Source: Cardinalis cardinalis (lineage: Eukaryota > Chordata > Aves > Passeriformes > Cardinalidae). From it: a DNA stretch of 64,000 bases. This document shows, in pieces, positions 1-13,000 of this stretch; the first letter of the stretch is position 1, and the number at the start of each line of letters is the position of its first letter. Under the pieces are notes generated by a model. It worked only from the letters and a program-made list of their open reading frames with translations, did no database searches and was not told the DNA's origin. The position numbers and the translations under genes were made by a program. The DNA is taken from the NCBI GenBank assembly GCA_014549065.1, contig JACDOX010000083.1, positions 868,001-932,000 of the forward strand. Reading direction: 5' to 3'.

Positions 1-2735
1 AGAGCATTGGGAAAAGGAAGGAAAGCCCTGTGTTTTTCTGATGTCTCACCAACACAGCTCATCAAATGGCAGATCACCATGTGAAGAAAGAAGAACCAAA
101 ATTACCTCAAAAGGGTCAAGACAGTACAAAACAAAAAATCTTTTGTCTTTTGATATCACCTATAGTCTTGCCTTGACATCCTGATTGCCCTTCTCCAAAG
201 GACAGGAAAAACATCTCCAGACTTGGGGACTTTCTTTCTAAACGAAAGGATCAGACTAAAAAGGAGGATAAGACCAGAAAAGGATATCACTGACTTTGCT
301 TCAGTTGTTATTTTAAAACTTTTTTTCTTTGATATTATCTTGCGTCTCCAGAATCAAAGCATAAATGTGGATTCCTGTTTAAATTAAACAGAAAGCAATG
401 TATCTGTATGAGGCAATAAAAAAACCATGAGAATTGGGCATGTAGCCAGATTTTTTTTCTCCAACACCAAACACCTTCAAGACGTAAGAGGAGGTGTTTC
501 TCTTGGTGAGAAATTGGTAAAAGTTTCAGGAAGAGCTGGGGAGCTGATACAGCTAGCCACCATGAAATAAGAGAGATAGAGCTCACTTATATGGTATGTA
601 CAGGTATGAGACGCTGAATGCTGGTGTTGGTGCTAAATTGCTAATTGGTTCATTAATGCTTATACCATGCAAGCAGTAGCATAAGATAACCAGTAACAGA
701 TAGCTGGTACGTACCTGCAAGATGGCTTTCTCCCCATTAAATACTTCCTGTGTTTTCTCAAAGGAAACATTAACATTACTTTATTAACAATTGAAAAAAA
801 TTAAATTAAAAAAATCAAGCCACTTATTTCGAACTGGGGGTTATGCGTACATTTTATCTACAAAAATCCTATATGTTAATATTATTCATTTCCTATAATG
901 GTTTATTTTAAGTCAGGAATAGTCTACTTACTGAAATATGAGAATGCACTGAGTGAAGAGATTAGAAGCCATATTTGAGAAGGCAAATCAATAATTATGG
1001 GAAAAATGTCAAGTTACAGGGGCATTTCCTTTCAGTAGAGAAGGGCAAAAGTTTACAGAATATTTATTTATCTGCCAGCCATGTTCTTCCTTTTTGTGAA
1101 GTATGATACACAGAAATGTATCCCACTAGCCATGGGTACATGTTACATGTATCATAGTTGATGTTCCCTTTACAGTGATTAGTTTTTGGGATAACTTTTT
1201 TTTTTCCTTTTTAATATAAGGAAATTATTGTGCTCTTTTAGTTACTCACTAACCACTGTTTAAAAATTTGCTTCCAAATGTGACTAATTTAAGATAATTT
1301 TTAAATAAAAAAATGAACAGATACATGCATTGAATAAAAAAAACCTACATGAATGCAATTTTAAGTAATTTTGCCTTGGATTGGCTATAATAAGAAAACT
1401 TCACTTATGGGATCTTAGAAATGAAAATAGCAGTTACAAGTTATAAGCTCCTGTTTATAAGTCACATTTTTCTTCTAAAACTTTACACCCTCACAAGGGT
1501 ATTTTTTTCTGAATGTACGTTTAATCAAGTCATCAGTCCATTTGCAGTACAGTAATGCACACACATGCATGTGCATCTTTTTGCCTATCTTTACCTTCAT
1601 AATATGATTATCAATTTTTTTTTTAAAGTCTACCAAGACATGCAGTACTTTCTTAGCAGATTTGTTCCTGTAGGAATGCATTAAAAATTTTCTGGGCCAA
1701 AACAAACGTCTTCTTCACTATCCTGCTTCCAAAAAGAGCCAGTAGTGGCTGTCTAGAAGAGAAGATAAATACAGGAACAAATGGAAGTGTACATGTATGT
1801 GTTCCTTACCCAAGCATTCCACAAATATAATTAGTACGCATAATCAATACAGATTGTGAATATTTCAATTTTTCATTATATTGTAACTTTCCTTCTTTTC
1901 CCCATCAACACAAAATTAAAACAAAATTAAATGTATTCAAGCTGTGTTTTTTACAGACCACATCTGAGCTAAAAAACTGACACAGAGCATTGTTGATAAC
2001 TCAAATTTGTGACTTTCTGAAGAGACAACAGAAAACAGAGTATTTTCCAGTTTGAACATAACTAGTATGCATATTACCAACTAATTTATTTTGGTTGCAA
2101 ATCGGTGATTCTTGATGTTTTTCATCTGATATTCTACTCTCTGCTTCTTTATTTTTTTAATGTATTCCTTCATATTAAAACCAAGAAGCCTGCAAACTCA
2201 AAATGCCTGCAAATGCCAATAATAATTTACAAATACCAAATTTGAAATAAAAACAAAAAGTAATAATATATTAGGTATACAGTTTCTATTAGACATTAGA
2301 TCCTTGACAGTGTTTCATTTTAATGTAGTTCCTATGGATATGGTTTATGAAAGAACTACAGATCTTGTTCCTCAGCATAAAGCAAAGAGTTGAAATCTTC
2401 CACTCACCATAAATCATTACGCATAAGGGGAAGCACTTATTAAATGAATTCTTCAATCCTGTATAAAGGCTGAGTTTTACCTAAGTTTTAGGGGAAAATG
2501 AACAGAATGGGTTTTAAGTGGCCTCAGTCTCAAAGAACATAACTGTAAAAGAAAACTTCAAGACCAAACTATGAAATAATCAGTCTACACATTTATATAC
2601 AAGATTGCATCAGCTGAACAGTGGATCTTGTTCCTTGTCCTTAATTACTGCCTGCTCCAAAAAAAAACCAAAAAAAAAAAGCTACATGTGAAGCAGGCTT
2701 GTTAGGAGACAAAGCATAGCATTCTCATTAATCAA
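1..2735. other. AT-rich stretch, no gene recognised
   Basis: I see no exon, RNA gene or repeat family that I can name here. The sequence is AT-rich with short A and T runs, and stop codons are frequent in every frame. The open frames present (the longest is about 83 codons) have no recognisable domain and are of chance length. Confidence 0.6.
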
Positions 2736-2739
2736 AAGA

Positions 2740-2975
2740 TGTTTATGTCAGATAATAGGAAAAGGTTCTTCACCTAGAGGCTATTTGGGCACTGGAGCAT
2801 GCTCCCCAGGGAAGTGGTCACAGCACCAGCCTGTCTAGCCTCAAGAAGTATTTGGAGAGTGTTCTCAGGCACTTGGTGTGACTCTTGGGGCATCCTGTGC
2901 AGGGCCAGGAGTTGGACTTGATTTTTGTGTGTCCCTTCTAGCTCAGTTTATTCTATGATTCTGTCATTCTATGAC
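2740..2975 (+). mobile_element. CR1 LINE, 5'-truncated 3' end
   Basis: This is the 3' terminal part of a CR1 non-LTR retrotransposon in plus orientation. It shows the usual CR1 3' landmarks: the stretch around 'ccccagggaagtggtcac', then 'gttggacttgat', and finally two imperfect copies of the ATTCTATG-type tail near 2950-2975. No open reading frame remains. It looks like the same subfamily as the minus-strand copy at 22662-22832. Severe 5' truncation is normal for avian CR1. The identification rests on recalled family landmarks and not on an alignment. Confidence 0.88.
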
Positions 2976-2989
2976 TCTTAACTGGTCTT

Positions 2990-5900
2990 TGATTACACTG
3001 AAATGAACATATAATTACGGANTAAAAGAAAGAAGCAAGTTTAGCTTGACCAAATTACACCATACTAACATTAAATCCACCTTACCCCAACAGATAAATC
3101 TTTCTTTCAAAACTGATGTCCACCAGATCTGAGTGGGGTACACTTTTAGGCAGCCTAGGGTATGCATCAGGATTGCTCAATTTACAGCGGCAGCTACCTC
3201 ATGCTCCCTTTTCTGGACTCCTTTTCTGCTTTTGTATGACAATGTTCTTCAGTATTGCAGGTGAGCAATGAATCCTACCTACCAATGAAACCAATGAAAC
3301 CCTTGAGGATTAGTGTCTTGAGATGTGCATATGAGTACTGAATGATATGCTGAGAATAAACACCAAGAGTCACCTTCAAAATTCAGAGGGCAAGCAGCAG
3401 CTGAAGAGATTCTCATATTTTCAAGTACAAATTGCATTTTCCAAGCATGAAACAGCGGTTAGAAAATGAATATCAACGTGTTTCAAAACTAGATAGGAGG
3501 CGGGAGAGTTTCTGCTAGGCTTTTTTTCAATTAAAAATTCATTAGCAAACATAATAGTAAGATTTGCTACTCTTCAAGTGTCATTGCTATTCCTAAAGTA
3601 TCATTGCTTGTCTCTTGAAATCGGTATGTTACAGAGTGTTTGTCCTAATTTTGAAGGATAATTTAGTATTACTGAACAAGGAACAAAAAAAGCCCCAAAC
3701 TAACCGTAGCACAAATATAATCTCTGCCATATAGCTTTTGCCTGAAGAGAGAATGGATCAAGTCTTCTTAATCCCAAACAAAACAATCTTGAACACATAA
3801 TCATCCACTAAAATCTCAGAAACAGAGGACAGGAATAGTCTTGTTTGCTTTGTTATGTTCTTTGACTTTTCTCCAAATATGAAAAGGTTTTTTCCAAGAG
3901 GATCAACCGAAATATATGCCAAGTTTAATATGACATAAAATATAACACACAGACTGTACAATATGAGAAAGGCACTAAGCCTCTATTCTGAAGAATGGGG
4001 TAGCATTTATTTTTCAAATGATGTATTACATCAAAACATATAGTCTTTCCATCAAATAATCTCCATTTTTTGCTTTTAAAAACACTAATAAATTTTCCCA
4101 TCCTCTTTTGAGAGAAGTTAAAATATTTGTCTATCAATTCAAGATTCCTGAGGAACAGAACCAGAGGAGGTTGAATTCTCATACAGAAGACAAAGAATCT
4201 ATCAAAAGAATATCATGAGGCAGGGTGAAATGGTAGACATGTAAAGAACTAAATGTGTAATTAGGATCAAAATTAGATTTGGGATCAAAAGAAGTAAGGG
4301 CAGAGGCAATGAAGCTGACACTGCCTGTTGGGAGGGTGCTTCCACCTGATGTATTCTAGCATATGACTGTTCTGTGGATCTTTTTTCATTAAATATGTTC
4401 TATTCTGTTGCCAAAAATTACATAGGATGAGATTGACAAATCAAGTGATTTTTCTAGACCCAAGTGTGTGCTAACTCTATGTTTTGAATATCCAAAATCA
4501 GAAAAAAAAAATGTTAGTCAGAATTCACACTAGCTGACATAAGGAAAGCATTCAACCATAACATATAATGTAAGAACTGGAAAAATTATGTCTGTTTAAT
4601 CAGACAATCTCTAGCAGATATTGCCTTGCTTACAAGTTTCAGTTATTCCTGACTTCCTTTTTTTATGTATACTCATTTAAAATGTACATATGCTGCTTAC
4701 TTGTTGTAGGAAAATGAATAATCAGGAAATAAAAGAAACCTTTGTTGTTACCTGTTTCAACAACAGTGAAAGGAGTTTTTCTTTACATGCCCATGAGTAT
4801 TTGATTTCAAGCGTGATTGCATTTATTTGAAACACATGAACAAAGTCCCATTATGACTGGGATCCTTTAAGAGCTTACCAAACTACAGAAAGGTTGGTGG
4901 GTGGGTATGTTCTGCATGGGTATGTGAATTTAGGTACTTTTAACAGCACCTTTACATGCAAATCTATGCACACTATGCAGTTTTTAGCAAGCTACTGCTG
5001 AAGAAGTGCTTTCTGTTCTTTGGCAAATGTCCTTTTCCTTCTACATCAAAATATCTTTCTTAATAGGCATAAGATGTAATTGCTCTTTTTAAATGCAAGA
5101 TGCTTACTTTTCTGCTTGGTCTGTTCCTTTCTCCACAGTCAAACTGAACAATCCTATCATATGCTAACCACCAAAATGTTCTGAACTTCCAGCAGGCCTA
5201 CCATACACACCCTGAAATGACAAAAACTTTATCTCGCAAATGTAACAGCACTGGGATTGATTTTTGTGCTGGCAAAGGTGTGCCCACAGGGTACTCATAA
5301 ATATGCTGGTATTATATACAGCTTGGATGAATAAATACACTATAATATATAGCTTGTCTGTGGGAGGAATGGCCTCTGTTTCCTATGGGAAAGGGAGGGG
5401 AAGATAGTGTTTTACACATGTAAGCGATTGCTGTACCATTTCCTTTGGCACCAGATGCTAATAAGCTGTGCTTACATAATGACTAAAAGGTAGCAACTGA
5501 AAATTTTAGAACATTAAAATAATGCATTTTTTTAAAGGTTAAACATAAATACTACAACGCTACTTTCTTTATACCCAAAGGGTATGCTACACTGCCTTAG
5601 CAAAACCAATTTCTTTAGCAATTTCCAAGTGTGTATTTATGGTTCCTTTCACCTCTGTTACATCTAATACCACTCTATTATGAGCATTATGATCTATTTA
5701 TCTATTTAGAAATATTGATTATTTTAGCAAATTCAATCAAATTCTTGTGCATTTCTACTCCAAGCCTAGAGCAAACTTCATAGATTTGTTGTTAGGGAGA
5801 TGGTTCTCCTCTCAAAAATGATTTAGACAACAAAGAGAGACTATGCAAAAAGATGCATGCCGCAGAAGTCAGAAATTCAGTCTTCACAGCATTAGTAATT

Positions 5901-6900
5901 TGGTTTTGAGGTATCTTGGTCCCAACTTCCCACAGATTGAATGTTTTCTCTTTGGTGTAGCAAGGTGGCAAAGGTCAGATTCTTGGCGAGGGTAAATCAA
6001 TAGTAAGTTCTACTAACTTATCAAGAGGTTAATTAATATTGCTGAAGATCTGTCTTACTATCATTTGATTGACATAGGAAATCAAGAAGATGTTCTGCTT
6101 AGAATAAGTATATAAAAATAATGCTACCATAGAAATGCTTTTGGGTAAAACAAAGGATAGCATGCAATACTTTGTTTTTTGTATGTCTCTGAAGGCAAAC
6201 CAGAGTTTAGTTGGCTCTAAGTAGATGGATATACAATTTTCCCAGTCTTTCTTCCTCCTTTGAGCAAAGCAAAGATCCAAACAGACTTAGATGGTAAGAT
6301 CTTGAACAGATTTATATCAATCTTTTGTAATTTTATACAAACTTACTGTGGACTATATTTTGAAACCAGCTTCACAGGACAGTACTTCTTATTTTCCATG
6401 ATGTAATTTGTTTTGGATAAAATAATACTAAACCTGGAAAAAGCTCAGAAAAACTGCAAGGGAGAAATCTGACTGACAAAACCATTCAGGGAATTACTTG
6501 AGTTATTTACAAAAGCTGAAACTCAAACCTATCAGAAGACATAGCCCTAAACTTAAGTTTCAGTCTGCTCTTTGTACCTTAGACTAGCATATAGATGAAC
6601 CATGGACATTATATTCAGCATTACAACACTTCAGTTTTCTTCAATGTTTTTCTTTTAACACAGTTTATATACAGTAAGTATAACGTGAAGCTTTCTTCTG
6701 GCAGACAAGCTGATTAAGTGTTCCATTTAATAACATGATGCAAAAAATGGTGTCTTCAAAAAGGGTCCCTATTCCTTTTCTGACCAAACGGAATTCTGTC
6801 AGCTCTTTTCTTTGTGCATGTACAACCTGTACTGAATCAAAGGGAAAAATGCAATTGCAATACACTGAGGTGAACTTTTTGCTCACTAATACTGTAAGAG
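2990..6900. other. AT-rich stretch, no gene recognised
   Basis: No gene or named repeat is recognised. There is a short 9-bp tandem duplication (caatgaaac) near 3282-3300 and a single N at 3022. The open frames on both strands (up to about 85 codons) have no family features. Confidence 0.55.
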
Positions 6901-6913
6901 CCAAACATCTTAC

Positions 6914-7000
6914 CTGCTGTCTTCTTCCATCTTTATCTTCTGTTGTTTTCCACACACCACTGCCACAGTAATCACACTGCTTTAAGATTTCTTTTAAAAC
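6914..7000 (-). other. Weak candidate coding exon
   Basis: On the minus strand this is an 87-nt open stretch (29 codons, phase 0) that ends exactly at a consensus 5' splice site (CAG then GTAAGA, GT at 6913-6912). It reads a C-x2-C motif (CDYCGSG) followed by a charged tail. The upstream boundary would be a TAG at 7003-7001, but the polypyrimidine tract before it is poor, which argues against a real acceptor. I do not recognise the peptide. Chance is the simplest explanation, and conservation in other birds would decide. Confidence 0.15.
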
Positions 7001-7004
7001 CTAC

Positions 7005-10000
7005 GTCTGCTTCTGCACATCAAATTTCATATGTGATGCATATACTCATCCTCATATGATGCACTATGGGAACAGCTAGTGTTAGAGCATGTAGGTCCAT
7101 TTGAAAAATGAACTTTATGTTGCAGAGTTGCAAAAAATCATAAAAATACAGAAGAAAGATCTATCTGTAGGTACAGGATCCATCTGTTAGTATTGAAACG
7201 GAAACTATTAGATTTATTTCAAATCAATAAAGTGAATGTCAGAGTGTGGCAACAGAGTTGGATGGTTAGTGCTGATATGAAGTCGTAAAAGCAGGGGTCT
7301 AATCAGCCTCAGGATCTGATAAAGCTCTCTGTAAAATGTGAACTATAGAATAGTTAAAGAACTCTTGTCCTGTGCAGCTGAAGATGTCTGTCTCCAAGTG
7401 TGCTAACATAGCACATCAAAAAGTGTACTGTGAAACCTGGGCCTTGAGGCCAGCTCCGTCATACTGGGGGCAATTGAGTTTTCTTTTTCATTAGATCTTG
7501 ACACTAGCTGAATAAACTTAGGTTACTGAGCCAGTAATCCTACAAGGAGAGGCCTAACCATAGAAATCTAAGTGACATGCGGGAAATACTGAGCCAGTAA
7601 CACAAAAAATACAGAAATGCTCTGGTAGCAGTTCCTTTTTTTTTTGAGATTGGAACCTGTGTAGAAGTCTGGCTGTTGACAGCAAACCAGCTTGCCAGTG
7701 CAAAACAATTCCCATGTTTAAATCACATGTCCCTTGACATCAAGCTACTTAAAAAAGAGGCTCCGATGATCCAGTGAGTGAAAAGGTTGTGACATCATCC
7801 CAGTTAGTAATTACTTAGCCATAACTTTGTAAAGAGTCTGTGCCTTGATGTCAAACAAACCAGACAGAGATATTGGCTCAACAACGTTTAAACTTGGGCA
7901 CTGGACGAACAAGAGGGGATTTCTGAGCCTATGTAAAAAGGGTTTATGCCTTAGCTTTATCACAGCAAGGTAGCTGTATTTACAGAATAAAACCACAAAA
8001 AGACTGTACTTTGGCATCAGCCCAGCAATTGAGAACTGCTGAGTGAATGAGCTGAGGCCACTATTTATTCCTCCAGGAATGCTCAGTAGTACCAAGGTGA
8101 AGAAAACAAACAGGCCAAAACTCTCCATATTCCACATTCTAACACTGGGAGCAGCATAGCATTTTGAAAATGCCTCTATATTTTTACTGATCACTGAAAA
8201 AATGTTCCTGACTGTTCAAGCTAAAAGAACAATCTCACATCAGAACAGGAGAAGTAGAAGGTGCTCAATTTCAGGTTTACCCTAACTTCAGAACTTTTTA
8301 CTAGTAAAAAGGATACAACTATTTATTTGAAACTTGGTTCAGACTAGAAATCATCCACATTTTGTCCTTTTTGGGAAGTCTTCCTTCTCATATTTCCACT
8401 TCAACTCCGTCTTCTCTCCAGGGTAAAACAGAACCTCTCATTAACTTGAATTAGCTGGGGAGATGATTTTGTCAGTTTTCTGTATTAATTCACAATAGAA
8501 TAGTAAATTGCTGACAGAAAGGAGAGTGGTAAATACACAAGTAAATCAGAAATGTTTCCCTGTTCCATTACCACCATCTGCACTTCTCACATAGCAAGCA
8601 TACACATGCACACATTCCCCCCCGTCAATGGGTTTTCTTGCCTCTTCCTCATCCTGTATTACAAAAAATACTAAAAATTCTGCCCTAACACACAATACAA
8701 CGCAGTGCACAGCAGCGTCTCATGCGAAGTAATCTTTACTGACCTCCCCTTCTCTGATTGATTTAACAAACTGTGGAAGTCCTGCAAGACCCAGTTGTTT
8801 TCTTACACATTTACTGTAATCTACACATTTACTGAACCAACTTCATACAGAATTTTCCTGGTTTTGGAGTCCTAGAATATAGACAGAGTGGTTAACTTCT
8901 GAGTGGCAGAAGTGAAGATCAGTTTGACCATAAAGGCAAAAAGTTACATAACTAGTTTGCAGGTGCTATTTTCCCTTAACTTCTACCGTGTCAACTTTAA
9001 AACAGGGCATAATGGATTCTAATTTGGAGAATGTGGACTTGTAACTAAAGACTTTTTAATATAATGTTTTGTATTATAATCCAACAACACCAACTTAGTG
9101 TAAACAAATCGAGGGGGAAAAAGGTTTGAGAACCATTAGTGCTGTTGAGAACATGACTGAAAAGTGAGCTGGTGTGCTTCTTTCTCATGGCTTATCTGAC
9201 TCAGTGTCTGTTTTTAAAAATGGATTAAGTAAGTAGGAGTAATTAATATATTTTATATTATATATTTTGATCCCTTCAAGTGATTTCTTTGCTTCCAAAT
9301 TCTAGTAAAAGGAACTAATATTTACTAGCAACCAACCCTAGAGGAATTATGCCCATGCCTAAGAAAACATGTAATGCCTTAAAAAGAAAATGCAATCTTA
9401 TAACTCAGACCCAGTATGGTCAGCTGTTCTGACTTAACTGATACTACCACCTCAACAAGGCTCCTGGGTACAACTGCAGTTCAACATGTTTCTAAGACAT
9501 ATACAATAGACCCCTTTAGAAGATTTGCTGCAATGTTGGGGTTTTTTTCATACACACTGAAAGACCGACGTACTTGAGAAATACATTTACTTTTTCTAAA
9601 GGAGTCTGGAGGACAGGAACTTGGTGGATGCTTTTTGTAGTTAAAGCACCACACTTATTACACACTCATCTGTCTAACATTTAGTCATCCCAAAGTTCTG
9701 TGTTGTGCCTTCAGCGCAGCTATGAAAAATGATATCCAGGAAAAGCTCTATGGTATAAATTCCAGTATGTCCTTTTGAAACTTAGGAGAGACTGAAATAA
9801 CACCAAGGAGGTGGCAGAAGCACTGAAATTATAATATCCTAGTATCTTTTTTTTTTATTTCCCAAGCAAAGACACATACAAGATATCCAAATCTTTAGGA
9901 TAGTATTAGTGATATTCAGGCTGATAAAGCACTCCTTCATTCTGGGTTAATTCTGTTTGCACTGCAGTCAGGTTATTGTAAGTTCCCTATGTCCAGATGA

Positions 10001-13000
10001 AGCTGGGCTTCATAGGAGTATCAGTTCTCCTCTGGACTAGTAAGCAAGCTGATTACCTCATTAAGAATTGGGCACTATATTAGTGCTCTGCTATTTTATG
10101 CAAGTACATGATAGGCAACTCATCTGAGCACACAAGTGCATGTATTTCAGCATGCAGGTGTGCGTGCTTGTAGGGGGGAGAGAGAGATGTGGGACAACTA
10201 ACAGAAAATGTTAAGGTCAAAAGTATGCAAAGTGGCAGAAATTCCCAAATCATTAAGGCAAAAATCCTGCCACTGTTTTCCTAGGGCTTCACTCTTATGC
10301 CATGTGTTGCTAGTTAGCAGCTCTGACTGTGGCAAGCATTAGAAAAAGCTGAATGTCAGCCAAGTTCTGCTTAGTGCTAAAGTCAAAACAAAAATGAAAA
10401 TGGCATTCTCAGAAGCCAGTAACTGGTGGGTTTTTGTTGTTTGTTTTAAATGCAATTAATAGTTTTCTGCTTACTCCAAGAATTGCAGCCAGTGATTGAA
10501 GAAATTACACTTCTTTAAAAGGACTCACAGTCCTAGATCAATTCTCATTACAATAATTTCTTAGCAATTCATTTTAGTTTCTGAGGTACCCTGATGTTCT
10601 TCAGTACAGAAGCTGTTACATATGCAGAATGGTATTATGTTTCTTTCTTATTTTAAGAAAAGTGGAGTGAAGTATATAAGAGATAATTTTCTGGCTTTTA
10701 AAACTCAGGTAAAACTGCTCCTGCCACTCTAAGAGACTTACTTTTTTATATGGCTTGTGTAACACCATTAATTTTGTTAAGACAATTAGGAGTCTGATTT
10801 TGGGGTTAGATAGCTGAATGACTTCATAATGTTGAAACTTTATCAGAGGAAACTTCATGTTCTTTATGTAATACAAGGTCAAACTCTTCAAATGAGCTTA
10901 AATACCTCTAAGAATTGCATCTGCTATTTTCTACAATCTTTATAAGCTGGTATAGGATGCATGAAATACGTTATTAAAAATGTAGATGGTAAAAAAATTG
11001 TGTCTAAGTTGAAAATAATATTGGGCCTTGAAAAGCATGTGATATAATAATTACAAAGACATTGAGTAGATGCAGAAAGGTACTATGCTTTACAAATAAA
11101 GGTCAGCATGAAAGTTACTCAAAATGCCACTTCAAAACATAAATTGAAATTGCAATCCAAACATGAAAGCAAATATCTATGGTATTTATTAAAAATCACT
11201 TTAAATAATCCTATTCAATCAGAGAAATTATGCCTTTGCCTGACGTGATACTGTTCTTGCATAATAAGAATCACAGAACACTTTATGCTGTGTGACACTA
11301 TAATGTCCTTTCTCCTGAGTATTGGTTCAAATACTCCTTTCCAAACACTATTACTAAGGCATTGTTACACACTGATTGTTTTAAGAGATACTGTTATCCA
11401 TGCCAAAACAAAAAGGTAAGTAAAAGAAAGTTCTCTTTTATGTGCTCTGACATAAATGAAGGATCATTTGCCCTGGGAATTCGTTTTTCATCCATTCAAA
11501 TCAGTGGAACAGTTGTCATTCATTATAGTACTGCAAAGGCTCCACATGTGCTCTAGATTCTCTCTTAATTTGATACATATTCTGATTTTTTTTTTCTGAG
11601 TGAGTGGAATGAAAGACTCAGATTTACAGTTAGAAATGAGTTTTCTCCTCCTGCAGAGAAAAAAAACAACAACAAAATGCAGACCCATCTGCCTAATTTT
11701 TTTGTGTTGACTTTTTGAAGTAAAGTACAATTAGATGCATATTGAAGAACAGTGGAGCTGTATGTGTCCATAGGTAAGAGAATATAGAATAGTTTCTCTT
11801 GGGTGTGAATTTTGGGTGCAGATGTCATTCCAGATTCATCCCACACTGGAATTTAGATTTACAAATACTAGTCTTGAAAATAATTGGGGCAGGGGAAGGG
11901 TAAACTAGTCAACATGTGTTCTATGCTCTGCATAGCAACAGGTTTGGAAAATAGAATGTTAATACCTCACAGATCAAGGAAATAGTTTCCTTTATTCATC
12001 CTTTATGCACTCAAATGCCTCTAAGTCACTATCCCTTCTTTATGCCCACAATAACTCAGAAAATGTTCTTATAGCCACAACAGATCCTGTGCTTTTAATA
12101 GCATTGATCACTGCTTGAATTCTGGCAGCAGACAGAGAATTTCTAAATTCGGGACTTTTCAATAATGTCCGCTTGCTCCCATAGTGAAGAATTAACACCT
12201 ACCAGCAGTGGAAACTGGAAGTTCACTTTCAGCGATTACCCACAAAAGGATTTAAAGAAAAGAGAAGCGTGGAGAAAGAAAGTGCACATGTTACCAAAAA
12301 TAACAAGTTAGCAATATAGCATATAACTAATAGGTTACACACGATGATAGCAGCTTTTTGATTTTCAATGGCATTGTACAGTTGTCAAGAAGCTGAGAGA
12401 CTCAGCTCCAAAGAGAAAACTGTGAATTGAAATCAGCCAGAAATCTTATTTGTTTATTGTTTTGAAAAGCAAATATGCTTCATAGGATGGAAGAATGCTG
12501 AGAGTGAGGCAAAACCTTTGCTCTGCTTCAAACACTACCAAATTTATGGTAGTGAAGAAAATTCTCTACAGTTCTCTCCCCCTGTTGAGACTCCACCCAT
12601 TCTGTCTCTGTTGCAAACTCCTATTAAAATATATTCATGAGTCCTCTCTGAGGCAGTTAAGCTAACAACCTGGAGGAGCTCAGACCTCCATCATGTAGAT
12701 GATAAATGCTTGGCTGCATACACAATATGATTCTAGCACATTGTATTCTACTAAAGACCAATGAAAAGCAATAATAAATAAATAAACAGTGTTCCTAAAC
12801 ACCATTGGTGTCTTTATAGCAACATAGTAATGTCAAAGTAGAGGGAAAGAGATTATTACCTCAGAAGGATGTTCTGATTTATTCCCCAAATACAGATATT
12901 TAAAACTAAAAATGCTCTCTAGAAAGTGCCGCATGTAGGTTTTTGCTTATACATTTATCATCTAGGATCTTCAACAAATGGTTTGCTTTAAAATACATGG

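Noticed and set aside
7811..8194. Minus-strand open frame of 127 codons with a hydrophobic, signal-like N-terminal stretch
   Set aside because: At this AT content one or two frames of this length are expected by chance in 64 kb. No domain is recognised, and the segment has no splice or promoter context.
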